Below are positions 31,461 to 43,407 of a DNA stretch of 64,000 bases, in pieces. The notes under the pieces are model-generated. The model searched no databases and was not told where the DNA came from. It was given only the letters and a program-made list of their open reading frames with translations. This DNA is from Boswellia sacra. Taxonomy: Eukaryota > Streptophyta > Magnoliopsida > Sapindales > Burseraceae. The stretch covers positions 1-64,000 of the forward strand of contig SNVD02004792.1 in assembly GCA_013180625.2 (NCBI GenBank), given 5' to 3'. Numbering within the stretch: the stretch's first letter is position 1; the number at the start of each line of letters is the position of its first letter. Position numbers and translations under genes: made by a program.

Positions 31461-32406
31461 TGTTAGTTTTTGCAGTATGGATAGTTAATAATAACTTAAC
31501 TAAAAATAGTAAGTAAAATGGAAAAAAGTATTTACGTGCTTCAGCTACAAAACAACCTACATCCACGGGCAATAAGAGTTGCAATCCACTATGTTGTATG
31601 TATTTAAACTCAACTTATGACTCTTTATAGTGGTAGATACTCACGCACTCACTAGTGTAATCTATGATAATTCGATCACAACCTCGATCACTCACACACT
31701 CTTTTGATGTTGCACTTCATAGATATGACTGACTTAACTACACTTTTATCATACATAACTAACATTACTATTATAGACTTATGTAATCACTCAACTCACT
31801 TAAGCTTACATGACTCAATAACACTTACAAATAAGATCTATGCACATACTCAACATACATGAGCCATACACAATCTTAACTCACTCAAGCATAAAGCTTT
31901 TATAATAAAAATAGAGAAAATGACACACTCAAATGATTCTTTCGGTTCTACGCTCGCACAAAGGCTTTGAATGTATGTTCCTTATATAAGCCATGTAAAT
32001 AGCTATATAAAGCATGCAATCATCAAATACAATCATTATCGATTCCCTGCAAAATCTAAATGAGATGATTAGATAAAGATCATATAATATAGGCAAGTAT
32101 ATCTCAATCACTTAGATAATTAACAAACATATTCTAATGAAGTAGTGATTGACAATCAATTGACATAATCAATCGATGAAGATAAGTATTTATCAAAAAT
32201 ATCTTAATCATAAAAGTGATTGATAATCAAGATAAAACCTTCCAATAATCACTTCAATCAATCAATTCTTTTTCTAAAATAAATCTTCCATAATGCATTA
32301 GGAAAAAGAATAACATACATATTTTTATCATAAGTTGACAAAACAAATATTGATTACATGCATTGCACATGCATGAAGTTTTCCACATGTCACATTGACA
32401 CCGACA
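31461..32406 (-). mobile_element. Copia III 5' LTR (946 bp)
   Basis: Plus-strand ends TGTTAGTTT and ACACCGACA, so it begins TGTCGG and ends CTAACA on its own strand. A TATA-like GGCTTATATAAGG lies at about 31980-31993 on the minus strand, and CTACATCCACGGGC near 31557 is shared with other plant copia LTRs. The right end is set by TG..CA logic; the partner target duplication is lost. Confidence 0.65.
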
Positions 32407-33039
32407 ATTACCATGTTAGCTTTTAGGAGCTAAAAACTTTTCCATTATTTGCCAACGCCATTTTTATATCCAATCAATGCCAAATATCTTGGTGTTAATT
32501 TGGTCTTTTCCTTTTCATGCTCTAGTTTAGTGAATTTTTTTCAACTAGTCATCGATCCAGATTTTAAAACATGTTCATGAAAAAGAAAAGAATTCAAACC
32601 AAGAAAAAAAAAGGTGACTTTGTAAATTTATTTCAGGATGTCATAGGAAAATGAATTTTATTAAAATCATGGGTGTTCAAAATAGATTTATGGATGCAAA
32701 TAGCATATCCCAAAACTATATTTTATTAATATTAGAAGTTTAAAAAAATTGACAATAATTGAAGGACAATGACAATAATTAAAAAAAAACTATTTAATTA
32801 TTACTAAAAGGTTTTGTATTACAAGTGTAATATAAAATTAGAGATAAGTACATCACTGTAGCTAAGTACATTCTAACTATGGTGGCACCTATCTAACTAT
32901 CTATCATTTGCACTTATCCATTCTAATTACAAAATTTATACTAAAACAAAATAATAATCTAAAATTACAATTAATTTGAGAACAATCCTCATCTTTTACA
33001 TCAAAATTTTAAATTCTCCTGCAAAATCAACAATTGCAC
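32407..33039. other. AT-rich stretch without recognised features
   Basis: Many A runs and short repeats; no frame above 60 codons. It may include the outer end of the hAT remnant, but no terminal inverted repeat is seen. Confidence 0.4.
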
Positions 33040-34960
33040 GTTGTCATGTTAAGGAATTTCCAGATGTGTAGAAAACCAATCCTTTATGCAAATAATGTTT
33101 TCAGCGATATCCAGAGTTAGTTTTGATCTTCTATCCTTTAATACATGTCCACTTTAACTAAAAGCAGATTCTGAAGCTATAGTAGATATGGACATGGGTG
33201 ATGGCGGATAGGGGTGAAAAAATTTGTTTTTCTACTTTCCACCATGACCAAATATCAACCGGGTTATCTAACCCTTCAACCTTAATTTGTGTGGCATGGT
33301 CAATATTATAATAATTATTAATTTCTATAAATGAAGAAGTAGTTGGTTGCTCTTTTTCATTGCTGGTTTTCTATAAAAGTATCATTACTTTCAAGAATTG
33401 ATGGTGTAATACTAGTTGAGAGACTACCTAATTGCTTTCATATTTTAATTACAATTTTCTGAGTGGTTGCTAACTGTTTCTATGGTAAGTGACAAAGGAA
33501 ATCTAGATGGTTAAATATAACCTTTAAAAAAATCGATTTTTATCCAAGGATCCTTGTTGTAGCTAGAGGAAATAAAAATTGTGTATCTTCCCAATATTTT
33601 TTGAATTTTTTCTTTTCATTTTTTTTGGACATAATCCAAAATGTCTCATTATTTCTATACCAACTAAAAGATAAACTAATATAAAACATATGTGACAAAA
33701 ATAGACAACCTGTTTGATAACAAGTTCTATTACATGTATTAGTAGCTAGCCTTGCTTAAAGGTTCTAACAAATCCACCAAACTAAAAAAATGCTCCAATC
33801 ACTTTCTTTTAATTCATTTTCATATTGTCTAGTGTTAAAAAATTGGAAATTGTAAGCTCATAACCTTTAACAGATTTTAACATCATATACGTAGAATTCC
33901 ATCAAGTTTTAACGTCATATTGTAGTTTTCGTTTCTTTAAACCCATTGCATTACAAAAATTAGGATATTATTGCATACAGGTTGGAGAGCATGAAATATA
34001 GGCGATAGCATCTTTTATCTTATCTATATGATTACGAACAAGTTTTGAACCATTTCGTGTATTCAAACAAATAATATGGCTAGACCTCTTAGTGTTGGAT
34101 ATGATTTTTTTTTTTAAACTTTACTACTTATTATTTGAAGATGCATTATCAAAAGTTATTCAAAATACTTTATTCTTAATTTGATATTCGCTAAATATTT
34201 TAGCCAATTCTTCAAAAATTGTAACACTAGTATGTGGATATTCTAAATTATGAAATACAATTATTTTATTAAAATGTCAATTAGAGTCAATAAAATGACA
34301 AGTAGCACATATATATCCACGTGATGACTTATGCAGTCCATAGATGTAAAAGAAATTACACCACCAAACATTCAAAATTTGCTTATTAAATCTTTTTTCA
34401 TCTCATGTTATAATCTAACAATGTCAGATCTAGTAGTGTTTTCTACTTACCTTTTTGAACCAAGGTTGAATTAAAGTTTGCATAGACCACTTATCATAAT
34501 GAAGATCATTTAGGAATCCTAATGGTTGGTCAAATAACCATGTGTACTTTGCCACAGTGTCCCCTCATATGATCTTGAGTAGATATGAAAGTTCACATCT
34601 CAGCTATGATACTACTTGTATCCCTAGTTCAATTTTCAAAGATGAACCCTCACCTCCTAGAAGTGAAATTTGTGTTTGTCTTGGTTCTTTTGGATTTGGA
34701 GCTATATGTCAAACCTTTTTAAGATGAACCCTCACCTCCTACAAATGAAATTTGTGTTTGTCTTGGTTCTTTTGGATTTGGAGCTATATGTCAAACCTTT
34801 TTAATGTACCTCCTTATACTTGTAGTTCCACTTTCATTAGCAATTTTTTTGTGGCAATAGTTGCACATCATAAACCACCATTATTGATAATTACAAAATT
34901 TTGTCAAGTGGGAGAAGTGTGCTATTTTTTTTTTTTGTTATATTGATGGCCATTTGTTTG
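33040..34960 (-). pseudogene. hAT-superfamily transposase remnant (BED finger to dimerisation domain)
   Basis: Minus-strand pieces in order: a BED zinc finger at about 34925-34800 (CNYCHKKIANESGTTSIRRY), then LIQPWFKK near 34455, then LQYDVKT followed by WNSTYMMLKSVKGYEL near 33930-33840 (the D..TRWNSTY block), and IASESAFS, GHVLKDRRSKLTLDI near 33195-33100, the C-terminal hAT dimerisation motif. Transposase would bind and excise the element in the nucleus. The Arg before WNSTY is a stop, the usual Gly after SAFS is a stop, and there are many frame breaks, so it is dead. It resembles the RICESLEEPER-type plant hAT group. Terminal repeats were not found, so the true element limits are unknown. 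Confidence 0.82.
34641..34804. repeat. 82-bp tandem duplication within the hAT remnant
   Basis: GATGAACCCTCACCTCCTA at 34641 and the following bases are repeated from 34723 with two mismatches (AGAAGTG against ACAAATG). It lies between the BED finger and the transposase core. Confidence 0.92.
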
Positions 34961-35931
34961 AACAAGGTGTTGGTTGTGAAGCATGGGTGTTTGAGGTTCT
35001 GATTAAAGGTGTTTAATTTAAACGTTAATTGGTTTATGATAGGTAGGGTATCCGGAAATGGTTAGGATGGCAGAAGAGTGGAACCGAGACCATAAGGAGC
35101 TAATGAATTTTTAGTATATTCAAATGTATTACAATCATTCAAACCCATTTGCAATTACTGAAACAAAAACAAAATAAAATAATAAAAGAAGGTAAGAAGA
35201 AAATAAAAAGCAAAAAAAAAAAATAAAAGAGGGTTTTAATGCATTTCAATTTACCATAATAGAAACAAAATAAAATAATGAAAGAATGTGAGAATAAAAT
35301 AAAATAGTAAAACATGGTTAGAATAAAATAAACACAAAATAAAATAGTAAAACAGGATGAGAATAAAGTAAATACAAAATAAAATAATAAAAAGGGTGTG
35401 AATAAAATAAACACAAATAAAATAATAAAAGAGGGTGAGAATAAAAATTATGAAAGTAAGAGAGAGTTAAGAGAATTTAATATTAGAGAGAACTTGGAGT
35501 GTGAAAAATATGTTAAAATGAGTTAGTATTTATAGAAAAATTTGGGACAATGATTTATATTTTAAGCCTTAAAACTAGCCATTTTATAGTTGTTAGGAGT
35601 AGTATTTTTGAAATTTCAAAATTGAATTTTCTTTATAAATTTTTCTTTTGAAAAAAAATTTAAAATCAAAAGTGACATTTTACCATTGGTAAACGACTAT
35701 ACAGCCATCAAAGGCTCTCTAATAGGCAAATAGCCTAGCCACTAGCTTTGTGAAGGCTTTCTAATTTAAAAATAATAATAATAATTTTTTTAAGGATATA
35801 TGTGGGTTGCAATAGGTTGGTCTGCAAGCCTAATGTTGTGCCCTTGGCCCAACCTACTATCAGCTCAGGCTATGACCTAGCTTGCACTGTAGTAGTCAGG
35901 CCAAGCCAACCTACGATGAGCTTAGCCCTTG
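34961..35931. repeat. A-rich degenerate repeat (35150-35450) and AT-rich flanks
   Basis: 35150-35450 repeats units of about 45-55 bp built from AATAAAATAATAAAAGAGGG and GAGAATAAAATAAACACAAA. 35560-35800 is AT-rich. 35815-35931 is GC-richer and mixes AGGCCAAGCCAACCT phrases that resemble low-copy transposon ends, but no terminal repeat is proven. No gene is seen. Confidence 0.55.
35928..35931. repeat. Target site duplication CTTG, left
   Basis: CTTG precedes the 5' LTR (TGTTGCAG) and follows the 3' LTR at 41626-41629. Only four bases match, since the fifth differs. Confidence 0.6.
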
Positions 35932-36443
35932 TGTTGCAGCCCGCCCAATTGCTTACTAGAGTTGGCCCAATTACACACAAGGCTTGGCCCAATCCAAGCC
36001 CATCTTTCGGGAGCTCTAGCTAGTTGGCATTGCTAGTTGGCATCCGTTGTAAATATCTTCTAGATAGTCTAACTAGCCGTTATAATATAGCCGTTGTAAT
36101 ATAGCCGTTAGGAACTAGCCGTTGTGCTTAGTTGTACTAGCTTTTATTGAGGAGGTAGCTCACTATAAAAACCCCTCAAGGCTCATTTGTAAGATATCCA
36201 CACATTTATTAAATTCAAGCATTGTAAGCTTTCAATCGTAATACAAAGCATTCTTTGAGTAAGCAATACTTGCCTTCATTCTTCCTACTCTTCTTTTTGT
36301 TGCCTGCAAGTTCTTAAGCTCAACGGTCCACAAGCTTCTTCCTTGAGTGAAGCAAGCTAATCACAAGGCTTACTTAGCAACTTCGGGTTCAAGTTGCCTA
36401 AGTGTCGCACGAGCAAGCTGCGCTAAACTCTAAGCTCGTAACA
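35932..36443 (+). mobile_element. Chromovirus 5' LTR (512 bp)
   Basis: Ends TGTTGCAG and TCGTAACA. A TATA box (CACTATAAAAACC) lies at 36171-36183; upstream there are four TAGCCGTTRTAATA-like repeats (36073-36125) that could be transcription factor sites. The 3' copy has the same layout and length. Confidence 0.95.
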
Positions 36444-36445
36444 GT

Positions 36446-36458
36446 TGGTATCAGAGCA
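36446..36458 (+). promoter_or_regulatory. Primer binding site, initiator tRNA-Met (chromovirus)
   Basis: TGGTATCAGAGCA lies two bases after the LTR. It complements the 3' end of initiator tRNA-Met except possibly the last base. Confidence 0.93.
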
Positions 36459-36480
36459 CGGTTCGAGCAACAAAGAACAA

Positions 36481-39400
36481 ATGGCATCTGACATGGAGAT
36501 GAACATCGAAGAGCAAGTCCGTGGACGAGAGGAACAATCTCTTCCACAACCACGCCCACAAGGAAAGCGTGGTAAGTCCAAAGCTCCACTTGCGGAAGTC
36601 TTGGAGCCTCGTGTTGCAAGCCTAGAACAAACTATCTCGGGGATGGGTAATGCGATCGAGGGCCTCACCGAACATCTCGAAGGCCTAGAGACAGAATACG
36701 GGGAGATCACCCAAGCCATAAAGTCTAACATCAACGAGTTTAGTAAGGCTTACGAAAAGGAGCTTCATAATATCACACGAGAGCTCACAAGCTTGCGGAG
36801 CTTTGTAGAGCATGAGTTGCGGGGAATTCGTGCCGAGGTAGAAGAGTCTCGCACGAAATGGGAGAAGCACCAATGTGAGCGCACTAGCCCATCCTTCACA
36901 AGTGCTAATGCGTTGTCGAATATGCATGTGCCTACCCCTGCCACCTATAATGGCACCCGCAATGCAATAGAAGTTGAGAACTTCCTCTTTGGCTTGGAAC
37001 AATATTTCAGAGCCAAAGGTGCCTATGGTGATGCTTCAAGGATCGGTATTGCGCCCACATTTTTACGTGATGCAGCCCAACTTTGGTGGCGCTGAAAGCA
37101 TGGCGATGCGGGCAAAGGCATCGTTTCCCTCCGCACATGGGAGGATTTCAAGAGAGAACTTCAAAAACATTTCTCTCCAAGCAATGTCAAGAAGGAGGCA
37201 AGAGGTCGTCTCCGCCGATTGAAGCAAAGCAGCACAATCCGTGAGTATATCAAAGAATTCACCACTATAATTCTAGAAATTGAGGATATGTCCGAAAAAG
37301 ACTCTCTCTTCTATTTTCTTGATGGGCTCAAAGATTGGGCAAGAGTTGAACTAGAGAGGTGCGGCGTACAAAATCTCGATGATGCCATAGCCGTGGCCGA
37401 ATCTCTTGTGGATTACTCTTCCCAATCCAAAGAGAAAAAGCCTAGCCATGGGAAAGGTGGGGGAGAGCAGAACTATCCTCGCAAGGAAAGTGGTGCACGC
37501 AAGGCATTCGGAGGGGACAAACGAGACGCGTCTAATAGAGGTAAGTTTGATGCCCCTAAACCCAAGAGTCCTTGCTTCATCTGTGATGGTCCTCATTGGG
37601 TACGTGATTGCCCAAAGAGGAAGGCCCTCAATGCCCTTGTTACTCAAGATGGGGATGTTCATGATGAGGAGCCACAAGCGGGGATGGGTTCTCTCCGCAC
37701 AATCGGAGCACTCAAGAGACCTACACATGACAAGAAGGGTCTCATGTACGTGAATGCCAAGATCAATGGCAAGGAGGTGTGTGCAATGATTGACACGGGA
37801 GCCACGCACAATTTCATATCCATGGAAGAGGCCGCACGACTAGGCCTCAAGTATACCAATGGAGGAAGCACCATCAAGGTGGTAAATTCACCCGCCAAAG
37901 CAATCTTGGGAGTGTCCAAAGCCACATCGGTCCAACTCAGCACATGGAACAGTAAGCTTGACTTCTCTATTGTTCCTATGGATGATTTTCGAGTAGTGCT
38001 TGGTATGGAGTTTTTCGACCAAGTTCATGCCTTCCCCATTCCATCTTCCAACTCCCTCAACATTCTCGATGGGAGTCACTCATGCATGGTGATGGCAGAA
38101 CGTGCAACAAAAGTCGAAGGAAAAATGCTTTCCGCACTACAATTTAAGAGGGGAATGAAGAAAAACCCAAGTTTCCTTGCCACCATTCGAGAACTAAATG
38201 ATGGTGAGGATGTTGCCGTTGCTAAGGACCCGATGCCAAAGAGAGTTCAATCCATCCTCGAGAAATATAAGGATGTAATGCCCCAAGAGCTCCCAAAGAA
38301 ATTGCCACCACGACGGGAAGTGGATCATCAAATTGAGTTGGAGATTGGTGCAAAGCCTCCATCCATGGCGCCTTACCGCATGGCACCTCCCGAACTTGCG
38401 GAGTTGAAGAAACAACTCCAAGACTTACTTGATGCGGGATATATCCAGCCTTCTAAAGCTCCATATGGCGCGTCCGTCCTCTTCCAAAAGAAGAAGGATG
38501 GATCTCTCCGCATGTGTATCGACTATCGGGCACTCAACAAGGTAACAATCAAAAACAAGTACCCAATACCTTTGATTACGGAATTGTTCGACCAACTTGG
38601 GAAGGCTTGATACTTCACCAAGCTTGATTTGAGATCGGGGTACTATCAAGTGCGCATTGCAAAGGGTGACGAACCAAAGACCGCGTGTGTAACAAGGTAC
38701 GGTGCTTATGAATTTCTTGTTATGCCATTCGGTCTCACCAACACCCCTGCCACCTTTTGTACCCTCATGAACAAGCTCTTTCATCCCTATCTTGACTGGT
38801 TCGTGGTAATCTACTTGGATGACATTGTTGTCTATAGCACAACTCTTGAAGAGCATGTGCAACATCTCCAACAAGTCTTCCAAGTCCTCCACGACAACGA
38901 GCTTTATGTCAAGAAAGAAAAATGCTCTTTTGCACAACAAGAGGTAGAATTTCTTGGCCACCGAATTCGAGATGGGAAGCTTATGATGGACCAAGCAAAG
39001 ATGAAGGCCATTCAAGAATGGGAGCCTCCAACTAAGGTACCCGAACTTAGATCTTTCCTTAGGCTGGTTAATTATTATCGGCGGTTTATCATGGGCTATT
39101 CAACCAAAGCCGCCCTACTCACAGATCTTCTCAAGAAGAATCACTCATGGCATTGGTCCGAAGAATGCCAACGTGCCTTCGAAGAATTGAAAAAGGCCAT
39201 ATGTGCAGAACCGGTAATGGTGCTACCCGACCACACAAAACCGTTTGAGGTACACACGGATGCTTCTGACTTTGCTATAGGGGGAGTTCTTATGCAAGAT
39301 GGGCATCCCATTGCATATGAGAGCCGTAAGCTCAATGACACGGAGCGGCGATATACGGTCCAAGAGAAGGAGATGACCGCCATCATTCATTACCTTCGGG

Positions 39401-41102
39401 TTTGGCGACATTACTTGCTCAGTTCACATTTTGTCATTAAAACCGACAATGTGGCCACAAGCTATTTTCAAACCCAAAAGAAGTTGAGGCCCAAACAAGC
39501 AAGATGGCAAGACTTCTTGGCCGAATTTGACCATAGGCTTGAATACAAAGCGGGTAAGGCAAATGTTGTAGCCGATGCTCTCAGTCGCAAAGCGGAACTT
39601 GCCACCTTAAATGTAAGTCGCCCGCAAAGTGCCCTCATTGATCATATCAAGCAAAGCCTAGAGCACGATCCCATAGCCAAAAATCTCATGAATTTGGCAA
39701 ATGAGGGGAAAACACAGCGCTTTTGGCTCGATGAAGGCTTACTCCTCACTACAGGAGATCATTTATTTGTGCCAAAACATGGGAACTTGCAGAAAGAAAT
39801 CATCAAGGAGTGCCACGACTCCAAATGGGCTGGTCACCCAGGTATGGCACGAACCCTTGCTCTTATGCAGGATTCTTATTATTGGCCTCACATGCGGGAA
39901 GACGTGGAGGGGTATGTGAAACTTGTCTCGTGTGTCAACAAGACAAGGTCGAACACCAATGCCCCGCTGGTTTGCTAGAACCTCTACCCATTGCGGAAAG
40001 GCCTTGGCAAAGCATTTCCATGGATTTCATTGTGGCTTTACCGAAATCCGATGGGTACGGTAGCATCATGGTGGTGGTTGATCGATTCAGCAAGTATGCC
40101 ACCTTCATTCCTGTCACCGCGGAACGCCCTGCGGATGAAGCTGCTCGAGTGTTCCTAAAGAATGTAGTGAAGCTATGGGGAGTCCCTCAAAACATTGTGA
40201 GTGATCGGAATCCTCGCTTCACGGGATGTCTTTGGAGAGAGCTCTTCAAATTGTTGGGAACGGACTTGAACTTCTCAACGAGCCTCCATCCTCAAACCGA
40301 TGGACAAACCGAGTGCATCAATGCCTTGCTCGAAATGTATTTGAGGCATTATGTAAGCGCTCATCAGCGGGATTGCGCAGAGTTGCTAGACATTGCCCAA
40401 TTTTCTTATAACCTCCAAAGAAGCGAGGCAACGGGTAAGAGTCCCTTCGAGATCGTGATGGGACAACAACCCATGACTCCACATGGGATAGCCTTAACAT
40501 ATGGAGAAAAAAGCCCCGCGGCCTACAAGCTTGCAAGAGAATGGCACGAGCAAGCCGATATCACAAGAGCATGCTTGGACAAGGCCGCTAAACGGATGAA
40601 GAAATGGGCGGATACGAAGAGACGACACCTCTCATTTCAAGAAGGTGACTTAGTACTCATCAAGTTACAACCCCAATAATTCAAAACACTCCGCAAAGTG
40701 CATAAAGGGTTGGTACGGAGGTACGAAGGTCCCTTCCTGGTTATCAAACGAGTCGGTGAAGTCTCTTATAAAGTTCGGTTGCCCCCTAACCTCAAAATTC
40801 ATCCAGTCTTCCATGTAAGTTTCCTCAAGCCTTATCACGAGGACAAGGAAGACCCAACAAGAAGCATGTCCAAGAGGGCACCCCCAGCTGTTGCCACCGC
40901 ATTTGACAAGGATGTAGAGTACATACTTGCGGACCGAGTGGTTCGAAAGAAGAGGATTCCGCCTTACACGGAATACTTGGTAAGATGGAAAAATCTTCCG
41001 GACAGTGAGGCTAGCTGGGAACGCGAAGACACCTTGCGGCAATTCGCGGAACACATCCAATGCTACAAGAGTGAGAGCGCGTCGGGGACGTCGCAGAATT
41101 AG
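36481..41102 (+). pseudogene. Chromovirus gag-pol polyprotein with chromodomain, four lesions
   Basis: The start is placed at MASDMEM (36481), as the earlier in-frame ATG (36445) overlaps the LTR end and PBS. Domains in order: a coiled-coil gag (residues about 40-130), retrotransposon gag core, CCHC-like knuckle [13 protein letters not shown] (about 365), protease [11 protein letters not shown] (about 437), RT with [11 protein letters not shown] (about 777) and FLGHRI, RNase H ([11 protein letters not shown]), HHCC integrase finger, integrase core with MDFIVALP, VSDRNPRF and QTDGQTE, and a C-terminal chromodomain (about 40912-41070: YILADRVVRKKR, YLVRWKNLPDSEASWE). Lesions: TGA at 37093-37095, TGA at 38608-38610, a one-base loss near 39915 in the integrase finger, and TAA at 40677-40679. 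Catalytic residues are otherwise present. The product would assemble particles, copy RNA and integrate cDNA; the chromodomain guides insertion towards marked chromatin. Confidence 0.95.
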
Positions 41103-41113
41103 GCGGGGGAGGA
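41101..41113 (+). other. Polypurine tract (chromovirus)
   Basis: AGGCGGGGGAGGA sits directly before the 3' LTR and overlaps the last two bases of the gag-pol stop codon. It primes plus-strand DNA. Confidence 0.88.
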
Positions 41114-41625
41114 TGTTGCAACCCGCCCAATTGCTTGCTAGAGTTGGCCCAATTACACACAAGGCTTGGCCCAATCCAAGCCCATATTCCCGGAGCTCTA
41201 GCTAGTTGGCATTGCTAGTTGGCATCCATTGTACATATCTTCTAGATGGTCCAACTAGCCGTTATAATATAGCCGTTGTAATATAGCCGTTAGGAACTAG
41301 CCGTTGTGCTTAGTTGTACTAGCTGTTATTGAGGAGGTAGCTCACTATAAAAACCCCTCAAGGCTCATTTGTAAGATATCCACACATTTATTAAATTCAA
41401 GCATTGTAAGCTTTCAATCGTAATACAAAGCATTCTTTGAGTAAGCAATACTTGCCTTCATTCTTCCTACTCTTCTCTTTGTTGCCTACAAGTTCTTAAG
41501 CTCAACGGTCCACAAGCTTCTTTCTTGAGTGAAGCAAGCTAATCACAAGGCTTACTTAGCAACTTCCGGTTCAAGTTGCCTAAGTGCCGCACGAGCAAGC
41601 TGCGCTAAACTCTAAGCTTGTGACA
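41114..41625 (+). mobile_element. Chromovirus 3' LTR (512 bp)
   Basis: Ends TGTTGCAA and TTGTGACA, same length as the 5' copy. The differences I counted are mainly transitions (for example CGTAACA against TGTGACA at the end). Confidence 0.95.
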
Positions 41626-42841
41626 CTTGGCACCTCTAACTTATTCGCGGCTTTGAACCAACGCTACAAAAAATACTGTTGTAAACATATTTTACTGCTT
41701 TTGTTTATTCTTATGAAAAGTTTCATGAGAAATTATTTACAATTTTTAAACACTATTGCCATATGTTGCGTATAATAAGTACTATACAATATAGATTAAT
41801 ATTTAGTTGCAATGTTAATTAACAAAGACTTGGCCGAACGATAGTGGAGATCGGGTATTTTTTAACATGGTTTGAATCCTTTCCAACACGAATATTTTCA
41901 AAAATTTTAAAGAAGGGTATTATAATCATTTCAATATTAAGCATCCCAGTTAACAGCAAAGAGATAACGTCAAGGTCCTTTGAAGCTATTTTTGAAAACC
42001 AGGGGTCATTTGTGTTATTAGCGCAAACCATAGGGTCACTGATAAAATGCTTCCCAAATTAAATTATGAAGAAAATACTTTTACTCGTTACATATTAAGA
42101 AAATTTCATAAAATACACAATTAAAAAACATAGCACAATAATTTTTTTAAAGAAGAAACAAGACCCAAATTTATGTGATTCGATCTAAATTGATCTGAAT
42201 CTTCTATATTATAATGAATAATAGTATACACTCAGCAAATTTGATTACTCAACCTCTCTACGTAACAAAAACACTAATCTTAAGACATTTCACAAATGCC
42301 TATTAAAATTCTCAAGGATCATTGTTGTTACACAAATCTCAACCTCAGTTTTTATCTCAAGAGAAAGAACATAAAAATAAACGCTAACTTGATAAAATTT
42401 TCTAATTGCTATATGATATTGCTTTTCTCGAATAATTATAAGTTTTGAACCTAATGAATAAGAAATAACCAACAAAATTGAATTGCTATAAATATTATCT
42501 TTTATTGTTAATGTGTCGAAACTTTTTTAGGAACCACTTTGCAAAAATCTCAAACCTTGGTTCCTAAAGAAAATATTATGCAGTGATGTTCTCAATTTCC
42601 TAGCTTAGGCATTCAACTCATCATCTAGCACATACAAAAAGGAAGAATTTTTGTGGCCATATTATTTGGATTATCATGAGTAGATATCTTCTATCGTTTT
42701 ATAATTCTTTGTACCTCAACATTTTATATTAATGGTACTTAACCTCAACATGGTTTGACCTTTCATGAAATACATGATTTTTGCGCAAATGAATTGCACT
42801 TTATCATTCTAAAAACACCACTATAGTATCTTGTAACAAAC
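41626..42841. other. AT-rich stretch without recognised features
   Basis: Only short chance frames occur on both strands. No terminal repeats, coding homology or tandem structure is seen. Confidence 0.4.
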
Positions 42842-43190
42842 CTAACTCTTTAAGCATTCATTGAAGCCACATTGAGCTTGGATTGCTTCGAAATAGCCAC
42901 TTTTTTTTTGGCTTCTGTAGATAAAAGTGTTATTATATTTTAAAATTATGACTTCTAACTTATAAATTTTCCTTACGAAGTGGAAAAATAAATTGTAGTT
43001 AATCTTATTTGATTTATCCATAACAAAGTTAGAATCAACATATCCCACAAGATTAATCATACCCTCACCTCGTTTAAAGCAAGTCTAACATCTTGTGTAC
43101 CTTTGATGTATCTCAACATCCAATTTATTTCACTCCGTTGATCCTTTCTCGAGTTTGACATATACCTTCTCAAAATTAAGCTAAATCATG
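42842..43190 (-). pseudogene. Copia RT/RNase H remnant
   Basis: On the minus strand from about 43135 the sequence reads INWMLRYIKGTQDVRLAL, then LVGYVDSNFVMDK and later FEAIQAQCGFNECLKS. These fit the W.LRYLKGT...L.GY.DSD.A...D and EA..qA..E...L order at the RT-RNase H border of copia pol, with frame changes between pieces. Catalytic residues are mostly lost, so it is an old fragment. Confidence 0.65.
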
Positions 43191-43407
43191 TCTGTTTTGT
43201 TATATATTTATTTCAATAAATATACAAATTGGGTTATTAATAGATAGGCCTAATAGCAATTTTAACTTAGGCCTATCTAATACATTAGAAGTGGGCCTAA
43301 TGCTATCAATTTTAATAAGACCTGTTTAATGTTAATAATTATAACAGTAGAAGTTGAAGAAATCAAACCATTTTTGCACGTTCATGCAGATTAAGTGGTT
43401 AAATTTA

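Larger units (their letters stand above)
29012..32406 (-). mobile_element. Ty1/copia element III, 5' part only (minus strand)
   Basis: Minus-strand order from the right is LTR (32406-31461), PBS-like site, gag, zinc knuckle, coiled coil, pre-integrase, and the first third of integrase, which stops at 29012 against Tat LTR B. RT, RNase H and 3' LTR are absent. It belongs to a different family from copia I and II (shorter LTR, different gag). Many in-frame stops show it is old. Confidence 0.82.
35932..41625 (+). mobile_element. Ty3/gypsy chromovirus, full length (5,694 bp), recently inserted
   Basis: Complete structure: 5' LTR 35932-36443, PBS 36446-36458, one gag-pol frame 36481-41102, PPT 41101-41113, 3' LTR 41114-41625, CTTG target duplication. 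The pol order PR-RT-RNase H-INT identifies Ty3/gypsy, and a chromodomain at the C-terminus makes it a chromovirus. The [16 protein letters not shown] knuckle suggests the Galadriel clade (recall-based, unsure). By eye the LTRs differ at about 17 of 512 positions. Codon use and GC content stand out from the AT-rich neighbours. Three stops and one frameshift prevent a full protein, but it is the youngest element here. Confidence 0.95.

Noticed and set aside
37351..37809. Minus-strand 152-codon frame, and others opposite the chromovirus gag-pol (36423-36734, 38425-39015, 40665-41174)
   Set aside because: Shadows of the conserved sense frame; no motif of their own.
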